Positions 1 through 12,598 of a stretch of DNA of 64,000 nucleotides are shown here, one piece after another. This stretch comes from Basidiobolus meristosporus CBS 931.73 (taxonomy: Eukaryota; Basidiobolomycota; Basidiobolomycetes; Basidiobolales; Basidiobolaceae): NCBI GenBank assembly GCA_002104905.1, contig MCFE01000038.1, positions 140,215 through 204,214 on the forward strand, in the 5' to 3' direction. The notes beneath the pieces were generated by a model, which saw only the letters and a program-made list of their open reading frames with translations, was not told the DNA's origin and did not search any database. A program made the translations under genes and the position numbers. How positions within the stretch are numbered: the stretch's first letter is position 1; each line of letters starts with the position of its first letter.

Positions 1-26
1 GACAGCAATCACAAGAGAACAAAGCA

Positions 27-728
27 ATGAAATCCCAACTCTACCAAATTACTAGGGTTCTAGAAAGAATCGTCTCCAAGACAGATCTGATTTCCCCGGA
101 TAATACAGGAGATATTACGGATGTAAGACGCCGTCTAGACTATCTCAATCAAGTTCTGACCAGACTCACGGAAATTCACAACGACCGAAAACACCTGGCA
201 TTAACCGAAGATCAATACCAGAAGGTGAGCTACTTGATGAATATGATCCCTGCCTTAAATGAATCTATCAAACGATTTGACTTGTCTGGATCCATCCATT
301 CGCCGGAAAGCTTGAAACAACTATCAATAATCAGGGAATCTATTGAGGAGTGTAATAGAGCTATCATTGGTCTTCAAAAGGTTTTGAATTTGAGTGGTCC
401 TGCAGTAGCATCATTTGTATCGCCTGAAATCAGTACACCCGATGCTGCCGTAAGAGCAGCCAATTCTAGAAGCGATGATCCACAACCACCAGTACTAATA
501 AGTCGAGTCGAACTCGCGAACCCTGGACTGGCACCTTACAGGATATTGTCTAACAATGACGACTCTAACGGAGATAAGAGCACCACAAATAATGTCTCTG
601 ACGGAGAAGTTGTTGAGGAAGACCCTGCCAAGAGTCTTTATGACAATCACTATTTCAACAATGGATACTGGTACCCTAGAAATGAAGTCTTCAACGAGGT
701 AATTGGCGGTGGTGAACGTTTACTCTAA
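27..728 (+). CDS. Hypothetical helical protein (233 aa)
   Basis: A single open frame starts at the first in-frame ATG and ends in TAA. I do not recognise a family. Residues 1-120 are rich in Leu, Arg, Glu and Gln with heptad-like spacing, suggesting a helical or coiled-coil domain. The rest is acidic and Ser/Asn-rich, probably disordered, with an aromatic Tyr/Trp/Asn patch near the C terminus. The frame stays open upstream to the window edge, so the true N terminus may lie outside and 233 aa is a minimum. It converges with the arrestin gene on the opposite strand. Coding character is supported by length and composition only. Confidence 0.6.
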   Translation: MKSQLYQITRVLERIVSKTDLISPDNTGDITDVRRRLDYLNQVLTRLTEIHNDRKHLALTEDQYQKVSYLMNMIPALNESIKRFDLSGSIHSPESLKQLSIIRESIEECNRAIIGLQKVLNLSGPAVASFVSPEISTPDAAVRAANSRSDDPQPPVLISRVELANPGLAPYRILSNNDDSNGDKSTTNNVSDGEVVEEDPAKSLYDNHYFNNGYWYPRNEVFNEVIGGGERLL

Positions 729-1160
729 TGTATGAAACCTAGATCATTTGGTACCTCATTTATAATGCAACGCGAAGTAAACAATTCAGAATGAATAAAA
801 GAGTTGTTCTGCAAAGAAAAAGAACTTTAAGGAGCAACTCAAGCTATTGGCTATTGAATATCGGCAAGATAATGCGATCTTCAGCATACCATCACAAATG
901 TGATTCAAATCAAATCATCATGACTTTGCCCCTGATGTTCCAGATGAATTTCACATAAGCTTCGATTTGACTCACAATCGATCACCACGCAGAGGTACAA
1001 ACAAATATAGAACTGCATGCATTGTAAGTGATAATCCAGCAACCGTAGGCTTAAATATATGAGATGGATTTATTGTATATTGTCTAATGCTAACTAGTAT
1101 GTTACATGGAGTGGCTATTTATACATTAATTGTTGACGTGATGCTGTCTATGATTATGGA
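729..1160. other. Convergent 3' spacer
   Basis: This gap lies between two convergent genes and is AT-rich. I see no ORF, RNA gene or repeat in it; it should hold both 3' UTRs. Confidence 0.5.
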
Positions 1161-2324
1161 TTAACGAGAACATTGAACATCGTACTTGACCGGGTACGTT
1201 ATCATCTCCTGGGCTGGATAGGGTGGGGGATTGTTGTTATTAGTCACCACTGCGTACTCGTAGCATGGCGGATAGTACGAGGGCAAGTCTTGGAAAAACT
1301 CGTCATGTGCAGCTGGGAGGATGCATATGGGCAAGTCGAAAATGAGAAAGTCTGTGATGCTAGTTCTCTCAATCTCAACTTTAACCTGAAGAGTATGGCG
1401 AATGCGAATCAGCTCCGAATGATAGTCTATGTGTACAGACTTCGAATTTGTGGGAATCTGAACATTAATTGTGGTGTCCAGTCTGGTAGTAGGGGTGAAC
1501 TTCTCGGAGCAAAGGCGCAGCCAATTGTGGTCCACATTAAATTTGTTGATTTCCGGGATTCGGTTTGTAACGGACTCCTTAAGGAAACATACCACCCTTT
1601 TGATATGGGCTTGCTCCATCAGCGAAGTTACCTTGATGTTCAGAGGAATCGATTCACCAAAGCCAAAGCACTTCATAGGAACATGTACGTCATAGCGGAC
1701 TTTGTCCTCCCACACATCAGATAAATCAGTGGATTCGTTGATTTCATTACTAGTAGTATATCTCTTGACGACAACCTCCTTCTCACAAGTGAGGTTTCTT
1801 TGAAGAAAACTCCTCTCCGCAAATGCTTGAAGACAGTACTCGACTTTGCCGCTGTCGATATGAATTGTCTCAGGTAGAGATCCAGGGAAGGCATATTCAA
1901 ATATGTAAGCGTATTCACCGGCCGGGAAGAGATGGCCCTCCTTCTTTGGCTCAAGTAGAACCCACTCATGGTCGATCAGCTTTCTTTTGGCATAGTTGGC
2001 AAAAGCCTTGGTCCCATATGCTAAGAACAATCGCGGTTATTATCTATGCATAGTAAGATCCATTTACAAAAACTTACATTCTGTCCATGTGGTTTTCGCT
2101 CTTCCCTTAAGACACAGTGTCAGGGATCGTAATTTGGTAGGCTCCTTCAAACGCAGTACGACTTTGCCTCTTAGCAAGGCACCAGCAGATTCGGAAGGAG
2201 AACCATTGAAAATCAGTGTATCAGACTCTAATTGAATATCTAGTATGGTAGTTGCATGCATCGTGGGAGAGTGGAGTGTGTTTTCGCTGTGCGGAAGCAA
2301 TCTGTATTTATATCCGCTCGACAT
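1161..2324 (-). CDS. Alpha-arrestin (ART-type ubiquitin-ligase adaptor)
   Basis: Two exons (2324-2078 and 2020-1161) are joined by a 57-bp GT-AG intron, giving 368 aa. The N-terminal half has the arrestin-N beta-sandwich pattern (LESDTLIFNGSPSESAGALL, then LRGKVVLRLKEP). The second half is an arrestin-C domain (DVHVPMKCFGFGESIPLNIK). The tail carries two PPxY motifs, PPCY at 333-336 and PPPY at 347-350, which in this family bind the WW domains of Rsp5/Nedd4 ligases. The likely role, by family, is to recruit the ligase to plasma-membrane permeases for endocytosis. An internal Met at residue 22 sits just before the domain and is an alternative start. Which cargo it recognises cannot be read from sequence. 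Confidence 0.85.
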
Positions 2325-5300
2325 GTCGACTTCCCGGCGAAAATTCTCGATACTATATTTGGAAAAATGATATTTATAAAGTCTCTATTATGTTGATTAG
2401 CCGAGCTAGACACTTTTTTGTCACCATTGCTCAATGAATTCCACCAAACCAAAAAGCTGGGAGTTTTCATGATGAACTTAAATTAAATCTTATTATTTGG
2501 AGGGCAAACTCCAAAAGGGTCGATTCCAAATATGTAACATACACTCTAGTAACGAAACTCGCCCCAAAGTTTGATACATCTAATTATGTAATGCCAGTCC
2601 TGACCATGTGTGAACTGTATTCGCTATCAGGGTAGCCAAATAATACAGCTTCCTCGAATCAAAGATGTCATGCAAATACAAAAGTAGGGATTGGCTGGTG
2701 AGAAAAAAGGCTTTGATGAGCCAATAATCAATGCATACTAGGCTCCGGCCCAATCGCTCTAAGCCCTAGCATCAGGCATTATGATTTATCCGAAGGACGC
2801 TCAGATTCGATAATTGGTGCTAGTATGATACTGTCAGAAAACCAAGTTACAGGCCACGTTGATTCCATGCCGTAGAAGTATCACTCGGTATATGCAACTA
2901 ACTGCAATGCGTATTTTCATAGAAGCCATGCGTGCCTTGGGACAGCTTAGAAGATACGGAGGTGTACCAAGCAATCGAAAACGCCACTTTCATCCCCGCA
3001 TACAACTGTGCAAAAGTAGGGTATGCACCCTAGGCTTGCGGTTCTCGACTGCTTACTGAACCACGATTCTAGACGTGATTTTTCCAAGCGGCTAAATTCA
3101 TGATGAATGGACTAACATCTATATATGGTGTAGACCATGAACGACATCCGAAAATCACAATCGAGCACTTTGCAATTGTGTCGAACAAATTGAACACCAT
3201 CCATTGACGAGACACAGAATTTCAATATTAATAAGATACATGAGTTGGCTCTATCCAGTGCTCTGTTTACATTCTAGGTGATAGGGATAGCGTCATCTAG
3301 AGGATTTTTCCCACGTATGATAAATTCATCATTGTCAACGGCTGCCGAAAACGTATCTAGATTTCCCCTCAGCGGCTTTGGGCGATGTGCCCCAAATATG
3401 GATATAATGGAGAGAGTCAAATAAGGTTATAGCAAATTCGACCGGAAGCGTTTCCGACTATTCCTTCTCTACATAGGTGCTCTAATGGAATAGTGGCGAA
3501 GCAGCTCATGTGAAACATCCAGGCAGTGGTGCCACTTGGGCCATACCCGCAAACATCTTGACGCCCTAAAACAATCGCGGCACTAGCATACTTTAAGAAC
3601 GACCGATTTGGTGCTTGGGGTGCACCCTATTTCTGCGAGATTTTCGTGGGAAATTGAAGGACGTGGGTGTCATTCTTCGATCCAGTGACACATTCCGAAT
3701 TTGGAGAAGTGATGCGTTCGCCACCCCACACTTTGGACTCCGTATTGACGAGTCCTTCGAATAAGCAACAAATATTGCCGAGCAACCATCAGCAAATCCG
3801 TGAAAAAATGTTGACATCTATCTGCGCGATGATTGAAAGCTTAGAAAATGAAATCCCATACCCTGTTACTTTCTCAGATCATCGCATGGACAACCTCTTC
3901 AATATGGATCATCTAGATTGCGATGGTGCAAACCTGTATTCTTGGGTATGGTGAGGAGCTATTACTCTGAATGAGTTACCAAGCCTCACCCTGCCCCATC
4001 TATAGATCGATATTAATCTAAGCAACCTGTATTTTGTTAATGGTTGATGTAATTAGTCATAGATTTGGCTCACCTTCAGAATATCCAAGTTATCATTTGT
4101 TGGACTTGAAGCCACACACCCTGATAGTGGTATGCTACCTCTGCATCACCATGACAGAAGGAAAATGGAAGGCAAACCAAAATAGCTGGCAATGACCCTC
4201 ACTTGGGAGATTGATGGTCAGCTCATCATTTTTGTATCTTCTACAAATGTATTTCCCCTTAACCAATATCAGAGAATAGACTGCCAACATTTGAATAGCC
4301 CCATTGGCACCTGTGGATACCAATTGTGTATCTGTATTGTAAAATGCATCCTGGGCAATGCACTAAGTCAGTTGGATATTGACACTAACATCTTTAGAAA
4401 TTGTGTATACAGACCAAACTCTGAATTTTAAGGCACATCATCACAAGTTATCAGCTACTTGCGTGATTGCTATACAATAACCATCTTGTAAAGTATATTG
4501 ATTTCAAGCCAATTTTTACTAGCAAACGTCCTTTTTATCCATAGTATGTCTTTATAATATGTATCTAAGCATGAAATCAAAGTAGATGTATTTCTTGAAA
4601 TAATCCTCAGGCTTGGCTCGTAGACAGTATTTGACATATCTTGGTGCTAAGTATGTGATTAGTACCAGTATTATATTTCATATAAGCTAATACGATCAAA
4701 TATCCAACTGTGTGCTCAGAAAATTCTCTACTTATCACCAGTTGCCCAGTTAGTACTTGGTACTCGCCAGATAAGAACATATTAATTTACTCATCCAAGG
4801 AGTTGCTTTTATTGGTTTTTAGTCATATACCAGTAACAGATTGTCAGACATAGATTTTTTTTCCAAGATTTTCATTGGTGCATCATCGGGCTTCTTCGAG
4901 CATCATGGTAGATAGAGGTACGTTTTTGGGGCTTGAATGATTGGACAGGATTTGGTCAGGAAACATGCGTACCACTTCAGCAAGGCAAAATTAAGGGATC
5001 CATTCAAAAGGCGCGAATGTTGGGATATTCAAGCATGAAACAACATCACCAATGATCCAATGATAAGAAACGAAAATCTATTGAACCACCATAGTATCGG
5101 TACATAGGCACAAAGTGTATGAATAAATGCGTTGCATAGGTAGCGTGTTTCATCCCAGAAACATCGTGAGATTTTTGGACTCCACAACTTTTCTAATCAA
5201 CAATCATATAATTTTCTATTCATAGCATGTTTCTTAACTAACTTAAGGTATGAGGCACTGGTGTATTAAAAGGATTTGTGTATCATTGCTTTCATAGCTT

Positions 5301-5367
5301 TTATCATTATAATCATAATTTCCTTGCTCTCTTCCCTCTCTCGAGATATTCCTCTATTACTGTCAAA
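2325..5367. other. 3-kb spacer with no supported gene
   Basis: Short ORFs occur on both strands but none shows a recognisable domain or splice pattern. The best is an 80-codon frame from ATG 3712 to 3954, preceded by an in-frame stop; I treat it as chance. The last 80 bp before 5368 are pyrimidine-rich, as expected of the squalene synthase 5' UTR. Confidence 0.5.
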
Positions 5368-7212
5368 ATGGGTATACTTGAATCTGTCTTCCACCCTTCC
5401 GAGTTGGTCTCTATTGTGAGGTTCTTTTCTCATGCAACCCGTAAGCCACAGCAATTCCCTCGGCCTACGTTGTTTACCTGCTACGATTTCTTGGACCAAA
5501 CCTCCAGATCGTTTGCCAGCGTTATTAAGGAGCTGGATGACGAGCTTCGTGACGCTGTAAGTATTAGTTTCAAACCTGGCTGAGTGCCTCTTGTTAATCT
5601 TGTATTATGTTTCTTATAGGTTTGCATCTTCTATTTGGTACTTCGTGGTCTTGATACTGTTGGTATGCAGCCTTTTTAAACACCAGTAGCTATTTAACGA
5701 ATGCTAACCCTGTGCTTATAGAGGATGATATGTCCATTCCCAACGAGAAGAAGCTTCCATTATTGAGAGCTTTTCATGATATGATCTACGTGCGTGGTTG
5801 GAATTTCACCGAAAGTACGGATATTTTGCAATTTAGCATCCGGGCATTTTAGTAACATTCTGCATCACTTATAGATGGAGAGGACGAGAAAGACCGCCTG
5901 TTGTTGGTCCAGTTTGACACAGTTATCGAAGAATTCTTGTTACTAAAAGAAGAGTAAGTCAGCCATATATTACAGTGACCTAGATATACGGCATGCTAAT
6001 GATATTTGTGTTTCTGAAGGTACCAGCTTGTCATTGCAGATATCACCCGGAGAATGGGTGCTGGCATGGCTGATTTCTGTGACAAGCGTGTCTCAACAAA
6101 GGACGACTATAACCTTTATTGTCATTATGTTGCTGGGTTGGTAGGCGTAGGCTTAAGCAAGCTATTCGCTGCTTCCGGTCTCGAAGGTAAGTTTGATCCC
6201 TGAAGTGGCAAACTTATTAGAAGCTGATGTGAATTGCAATCATTTAGATGAAAGCTTTGCCAACATGGACGAATTGTAAGTAAATGTGTGTAGTTGCTAT
6301 GGAGTTCCGAGCTAACCGTATTCCACATTGTTAGGTCGAACTCAATGGGTCTATTCCTTCAGAAAACCAACATCATCCGTGATTTCTACGAGGATTTGCT
6401 AGACGGAAGAACTTTCTGGCCACGCGATATCTATGGTCATTACGTCAAGGACCTTGGCGACCTCATTAAGCCCGAGAACAAAGAGAAGGTAGAGTTGCAT
6501 TTTGTGGAATATGACAAATACAACAATGCTAATCTAATCCTCATAGGCATTGGCTTGCCTGAACCATATGTGCTTGGATGCCCTTTCTCATGTTAATGAT
6601 TCTTTGGATTACATGTCCCGGATTCGTAATCAAACCATCTTCAATTTCTGTGCTATCCCTCAGGTAGGTTGATTATCACTGTATTTTTTAGCTTAGACAT
6701 AGCTGATTAATTGTGATTTTAGGTGATGGCTGTTGCTACGATTGCTGAAGTCTTCAATAACTACAACGTCTTCAGCACGAATGTCAAGATCAGAAAGGGC
6801 TTGGCTATCAGAGTAAGCTTGGCGCATATTCAAATGATAGGTGTCTCCAATATACTAAACATTACATATTCACAGTTAATATACGAAGCCACCAGTGTTG
6901 AAAGCATTCGCAGTATTTTCCTTGAATTTATGTACAAGTTTGTTCTAAAGAACAACCCTAACGACCCCAACTATATCAAGATCAGCCAAACTTATGGAAA
7001 GGTAGTGCCCAAGAGTAATAGCTTCATAACAATCTTTTGTAGACTAATGGTTGACTTATAACCAGGTGTTGCAATACTGTGAAACCAACCCCAAGTTGAA
7101 GGCAGCTGCCAAGAAGACCGACTCTTCCGGGCTTTATCTTCAATATGCACTAGTTATCATTCTTCTTGCCATCATTTATCAATACCGTCAAACTCAAGAG
7201 GAGAGTTCCTAA
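5368..7212 (+). CDS. ERG9: Squalene synthase (farnesyl-diphosphate farnesyltransferase)
   Basis: The enzyme condenses two farnesyl diphosphates to presqualene diphosphate and reduces it with NADPH to squalene, the first step committed to sterols, at the ER membrane. Eleven exons with in-frame junctions (5368-5556, 5620-5662, 5722-5814, 5875-5953, 6020-6186, 6248-6275, 6335-6488, 6547-6663, 6723-6812, 6876-7001, 7066-7212) give 410 aa, the usual length. The first Asp-rich motif DTVEDD is at 75-80, [11 protein letters not shown] at about 164-174, and the second Asp-rich motif DFYED at 216-220. A C-terminal membrane anchor spans about 382-402. All substrate and metal motifs look intact. Introns are 45-66 bp. 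Start: first ATG after a CT-rich leader. Confidence 0.97.
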
Positions 7213-8195
7213 TAACGAGTACTGGCGAGCAACTTCCAAATATCCGCCTGATCTACTCGACCATCTTGAATACTTCTACACACAATCTACTTTTAGATTT
7301 AGATCACGTTTGGTATAGATAACACTAGGTTTAATAGTTTTAAAAGCCGAAAACCAACGGTTTATCTTGGAACTATCCTTCATATCTCTTTTCCTTGAAG
7401 CCTATGGCATTCATTATATCGCTAATTATAAATATCGCCTAGTTTTCAAGGCAACTTCGAGTTATGATACTTAAAAGCTGGGGAGAGCCAACTTAGTGTT
7501 AGCCGCAATATAACTGGCCTGTTTGTCGACACGAGATCAAACGCATAAGTATTAGGTATTAGATTACCTTTTAATAGTCAGCCATGGTGAAATTTGGTAC
7601 TGATTGCACCTATTTAGTTGGCGGAAGTGGGAAAATTTCAAACCAGATTTGTAATATAGTATTTATCTAATTTTGTACTGATTTCCGGACCTCTTGGAAC
7701 AACAAATTGCCAATGATATACATATCCCATTATCAGTAATTCCAGATAAGCACAATGTGATTTCAGCAACTAATGGTATAGGCTCCTCGATGAGGACTGT
7801 ATTACTTGCCAAGGTTTCCGGTTCAGAGGTGAAGAAACGAGGTAAATTAAGGTTGTACTTTCCAGTTTCAGACAGGGTATTCTGCAATGGCCGGTCTAGA
7901 AGAGCCAGATGAGCGATTTTAATACCTCACAATGGCTGATACTATTGCCGAAGATCACAAATGAATCACTGAGATTTATGTGCACTGCATCGTCGGGGCC
8001 AAATGCATGGATGCTGGAATAGTACAGAGCCCTTGGTCCTTCATTTTTTAAAAAATACTCTAATTTCTCAGCAAATCATGAATTTCCAGCTGTAAAGCAT
8101 CTAATGTATTGTTTTATAGCTTATTAATGTGGAACCTAAGTATTCGCAACTTGGTTTATCCTAGAATCCTGCTATTCATATGTGAATGTTGAAAC
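7213..8195. other. AT-rich spacer
   Basis: Downstream of squalene synthase. No ORF, RNA or repeat that I can support. Confidence 0.4.
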
Positions 8196-8957
8196 TGTTG
8201 TAAATTTCGTAATTACACCTAAATACTCACCTAACTTAGTCACTTAGATCAAATCTTAGAGAATTCTGAGCAAATTCCTTGTTGAGATTTACTTGGAATA
8301 TTTTCACCAAAACATCAGGTACCCAGAACATGAAATTTTGATAAGTTGTCCAAAAAGCCCCAAACGTTGCACACATGCTCTTGGAGCCTTCCTAAACATA
8401 TTCTACAAGATTGTCTTGCCAAGAACATGTAAAAATAAAAATACTACTTTTACATTCAATAAATCATTAAGTGAAAAACACATAATCTACTTGCTCTCCC
8501 AATCACTTCCAATATCTCCAGAACTCTTATAACAGAAGCTTGACATCCTTTGGGAAGAAAAAAAGCATTTATATATTGTACACCATGCCTGTATTAAATG
8601 CCAAACTTGTTGTAAGAGTCTTGGAGATATTGGAAGTGATTGGGAGAGCAAGTAGATTATGTGTTTTTCACTTAATGATTTATTGAATGTAAAAGTAGTA
8701 TTTTTATTTTTACATGTTCTTGGCAAGACAATCTTGTAGAATATGTTTAGGAAGGCTCCAAGAGCATGTGTGCAACGTTTGGGGCTTTTTGGACAACTTA
8801 TCAAAATTTCATGTTCTGGGTACCTGATGTTTTGGTGAAAATACTCAATGAATACTGACCAAATTCCTTGGCGGGATTTACTTGAAGATATGTAGATAAT
8901 GATCTAAGTGACTAAGTTAGGTGAATATTTAGATAGAATTACGAATTTTTACTACAA
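8196..8957. mobile_element. Long inverted-repeat element (MITE- or foldback-like)
   Basis: Two near-identical arms of roughly 330-340 bp (about 8196-8540 and 8605-8957) face each other across a spacer of about 65 bp. Outer termini pair as a terminal inverted repeat containing CACCTAACTTAGTCACTTAG on the left and its reverse complement on the right. Open frames on opposite strands (8293-8532 plus, 8804-8487 minus) encode the same peptide because the arms mirror each other, so they are not genes. Each arm also holds a segment reading CAAATTCCTTG...GATTTACTTG on the plus strand, in direct instead of inverted orientation. No transposase is present, so the element would be non-autonomous. A relative lies at 61870-62070. 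Confidence 0.8.
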
Positions 8958-11869
8958 AACTCAGAGATGCAGAAAGCCACATAACTTGTAGACTGCTCTG
9001 ATTATGAAAGTATAGCTGAGGAGAACATAGCTCAAGTATACAGCAGTATATATTTTAGTTTCATAGCAAATCCATATAACCTGGGAGTGGAGTTGGAGGT
9101 TGCAAAAAATATGATGATAACTAGAGGAAAATGTAAGCTGCTGGATTCAAGTAACTAGCATATCCCCTAGTTACTGATGCATTTTAGCTATAGAGCTTTT
9201 CTGTCATATTATTAATGCTTGTTTGCTGAGGATTAGCATCAACTGATGATCATCAATTCTCAGAGTTAAAATACTAGAAGTCGCCAAATTCTGTAAACAC
9301 ATCAGATAGCCCCAAAGCTGCTCACTCCACGCCCTAGAGCCTCCTTTAAGAAATTGGTATGATTATATTTACGAAGATTACAAAAAATTCACTTCCATAT
9401 TCCCATTGTCGCTTCCAACACATTCACAAAGTATAAGGTGTAGTGGTTGCACTGCTCGTTGTAACTATTTAGTATACACCTTAATCACTCATATACCTTA
9501 AAGTTTTGTTTAGCTTACTGCGACTTTTTGAACTACTTCGGATTTAGTTTGCAAGATATTATCAAATCATTGGAATTGTTGAGGTCCAGAAAGTGATTCA
9601 ATTTTTCAAGCTCGTCCAAAAAACTTTAAACTTTGCACACCGCTTACTGAGACCTTCCTTGAAGTACATCCTCATAAAGCTCCCCTGAAAGTACATACTA
9701 TTTACTTGGGCTCAATAACTCAAATAGTGAGTGTCATGCAATTCTTCCAACACTGAATCATTACCAATACTCCCTAGAATCTTGCAAACTTTGTAAGACT
9801 TCACTACTGTTGAGGTTAATTAAATATTCTGAAATAGATTACATATCCAGCTTTTTAGTAGTTCAATAATTCTAAACTATCAATCAATAGGATGCCAAGG
9901 TGTTGAAAAGCAATGTTAACCTCTAGCCACATGTATCACCAATCGTCAGAAATTCATAATAAATAAGATATGTGATTTCTACACAATGTGAAAATGCTCA
10001 GAAGATTGGAAATATCGATGGTAGTCTAGAGACCACAGACATAATGCGTGTATTTCTATGATCTTTTACATAATGTATTTGTTTAGCAAATTTATAAAGG
10101 ATGCGCCTTTTCTCAACTCACTAAACCATTCAATGAAAACCAACCATTGCATACACCAAACCGCTTTGAAACCACAATTTTCTTCCAAAAGACCACAAGT
10201 TCGAATCAAACTCCATGATCTTTTGCTGTATTGAACGTAGCTGAGATGTCGAAGATATTGTATGTAAATATGACATTGATTTTCTGTAGCCCAAATGTGT
10301 CAGAAGCCGCCTGTTAGCAATTTTGTATTTTCCAATCCATCCACAAACCATATATACATCAGGCCATCATATTGGCCAAATGGCGATGCTCGAATAGAGT
10401 GCCTCCCATTGAACCTCATACAATAACAGTTAGACTTGGCTGGGTAGAGTTTAAATATAAAATCCGATATTCATCGGCTACAATGCATGAATATATTTGT
10501 ATTGGTAGACGTAACTAACATCATCCCCATACATATGTGAATCGATTAGTAATGTCTCATAGTTAAATGTAAGCAAAGGTTCTGTCATTCAGCACCTGCG
10601 AACATATGATAATCAGCCACTTTCAACCAGTGCAGTTCATTGGAATCATTGCCAAACACGGTGTTTGGCGATAAACAATGTGGTCATTTTTAGCCAGGTA
10701 GATGCTCAAATAACCTAACCACTTGAAATGCAGTCTTCCGCGAATCATTTGGAAAACCACCACTACCATCTCTATGGCTTCATCAAATCAGAATAGGCAT
10801 TGGGGATTGAGGCATACTTTTGTTCCCTCTTTAGCCATTTGAAGTCAATCATGATATGACATGTTCAACTGATCTTAATGGGAGGAGTGAAGTGGCTATG
10901 GGGTTTTCTCAGTTTTCCCCCGAAATCAGCAACCCCCGCCACACTTTCCTAGGAAAACCATATTTCGGGCTGTATTCAACGATGGATTTGTTCCGATTGG
11001 TGGAATGTACACCAACACTCGAATTGGCCATTCTTCGATGGAATTCCAAAACTCCCGCTCTATCGAGCTTGGGCATCTCCGAATTGCCAATTTGGTTGGG
11101 CCAAATATGCACTTATTCTCCAACATGGCCGAAAAATCACAATCTTCCTTCCATGATCTTAATCCATGGTACCCGCAATTACCATCCATCTCATTGGTGG
11201 CGCGGTCAAGGCAGTCCAGCAGATCCCCGAAATCATACGTGATTGCCAATCCGGTACTAGAGCCTTATTCCGGACCCTGTCAGGTAACCAAATAATCATC
11301 CATAATTACTGGTTATGGATCTTGAATGGCCCACGTTTTAAACTAATTAGTGATCTAGATTCATTTGGTTATAGTTGATCCGTCGGGTGTTCGTGGGCGA
11401 GCCAAAGCAAAGCATTCATCGCCATTCGCTGTGGGTGAGTGATTTGCACCGATGGGTTGGTGCGAAGGGATTTATTTTTAACTCAAAAGATGCAAAAGTA
11501 GTTGATGTCTGGTGGAATATGGACTATGTGGTCGCCACCGCCTATATACATTATACGGATAGTACATTGAGAAGTGATTAGATGGACAAGAGAATATGGA
11601 TATGAATTAAGGCAGCAGTCAGAGTTGAACCTAGCAAGACCCAATTCCCGTGCTGTATATCATAAGGGTGTCAAATGATCAATGGTGCCACCAATATCAA
11701 TTAAAAATTGGTCGAAATGTGGGTATTCAGACCAGCTCGACTCGCCCATATGGTCTATTAGCCAACACAACGCTCAATTAGTAGGGTGCTGAGCGTGCGC
11801 GTGCATTTACAAAATGTGACCATGGGTGGTGTACCGACTGTCACTTGATAGCTGTCAATATGGATGAGC
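8958..11869. other. Spacer with decayed inverted-repeat fragments
   Basis: At about 9295-9385 and 9590-9700 there are degraded sequences resembling one arm of the 8.2-kb element (the AGCCCCAAA...TTTGCACAC...GAGCCTTCCT theme). From 10.85 to 11.6 kb several frames are open on both strands at once (for example 10856-11242 plus and 11249-10926 minus), with no domain on either; I consider these chance. Confidence 0.45.
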
Positions 11870-12598
11870 TTAACACAGAAGGTCATATACGCTCATTCCA
11901 GAAGTACGGGACGAATGATCCTTATTTGTATCCGGGTAACAATACTTGTCGGCGTCTGTCTTAGTGGCATTACCGGTCAGCATTAGGAGGTTGTTTGCAT
12001 CCTCAAATATTGGCGATGATGTACCCATGTCTTCTTTCGATTCGAGTTGGCTGCTCAGCACTGGGGTCTCTTTTTTGATATCATTCGAGGATTCGTCAAC
12101 CTGGGAGAGTCGGCTTTGAAGTTCGTGGATGTATTCGATCGTGGATTCTAATATGGACAGTTTGTGAAGATTGACCTGGTTTGCACAACTTGGTACCAGT
12201 GTTTTCAGCTGGAAAATCTTATCATTGATACGTTCACGGCGACGACGCTCTATAGCGGAGTGAGATACTTTGCGGAGGATCTCTTTTTCTTGACGTTCGT
12301 CCGAGATACGCGAGTATGCGCCAGACATCGGGGTTGGCAAAGGGTATGGATATGAAAAAGCCGGGTGTGCAGGTACCATAGGGACCGCATACTGAGGAAC
12401 CATTGGTATGTGATGATATTTAGGTAAGATCCGTTCGAAACGACCTGGGACAGTCCCCGGATGATTGGGGACAATTGTTGGTGAAGTGGAATTGGAGTTG
12501 TTGACCGAATGGGACAGTGGTGGTGATGAGGAAGACTTCACATTGGTTGGAGAGTAAGCGTCTTGCGACGAAGGTCTAAGAGAACGCTGCTTGCCCAT
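11870..12598 (-). CDS. bHLH transcription factor (242 aa)
   Basis: A single-exon gene encoding a nuclear DNA-binding protein. The basic region SHSAIERRRRERINDKI spans about 112-128. H113, E117 and R121 are the H-E-R triad that contacts the E-box CACGTG in class B bHLH factors. The helix-loop-helix follows to about residue 165 (LKTLVPSCANQ loop, then LSILESTIEYIHELQSRL). The N terminus is Ser/Pro/Asn-rich with a Tyr-Pro-rich patch (65-95); the C terminus is acidic and probably activating. There is no clear leucine zipper or PAS domain. It resembles small fungal Esc1-type bHLH proteins; the regulatory target is unknown. Confidence 0.9.
   Translation of the reverse strand: MGKQRSLRPSSQDAYSPTNVKSSSSPPLSHSVNNSNSTSPTIVPNHPGTVPGRFERILPKYHHIPMVPQYAVPMVPAHPAFSYPYPLPTPMSGAYSRISDERQEKEILRKVSHSAIERRRRERINDKIFQLKTLVPSCANQVNLHKLSILESTIEYIHELQSRLSQVDESSNDIKKETPVLSSQLESKEDMGTSSPIFEDANNLLMLTGNATKTDADKYCYPDTNKDHSSRTSGMSVYDLLC

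Noticed and set aside
3712-3954. 80-codon frame with a protein-like composition
   Set aside because: An in-frame stop lies just upstream, and no splice partner or domain was found. Not strong enough to call a gene.
8293-8804. Two similar ORFs on opposite strands
   Set aside because: They encode the same peptide because they lie in mirrored arms of an inverted repeat; low-complexity and without domains.
10856-11378. Overlapping ORFs of 67-128 codons on both strands
   Set aside because: Several frames are open at once and none has recognisable sequence; most likely chance.
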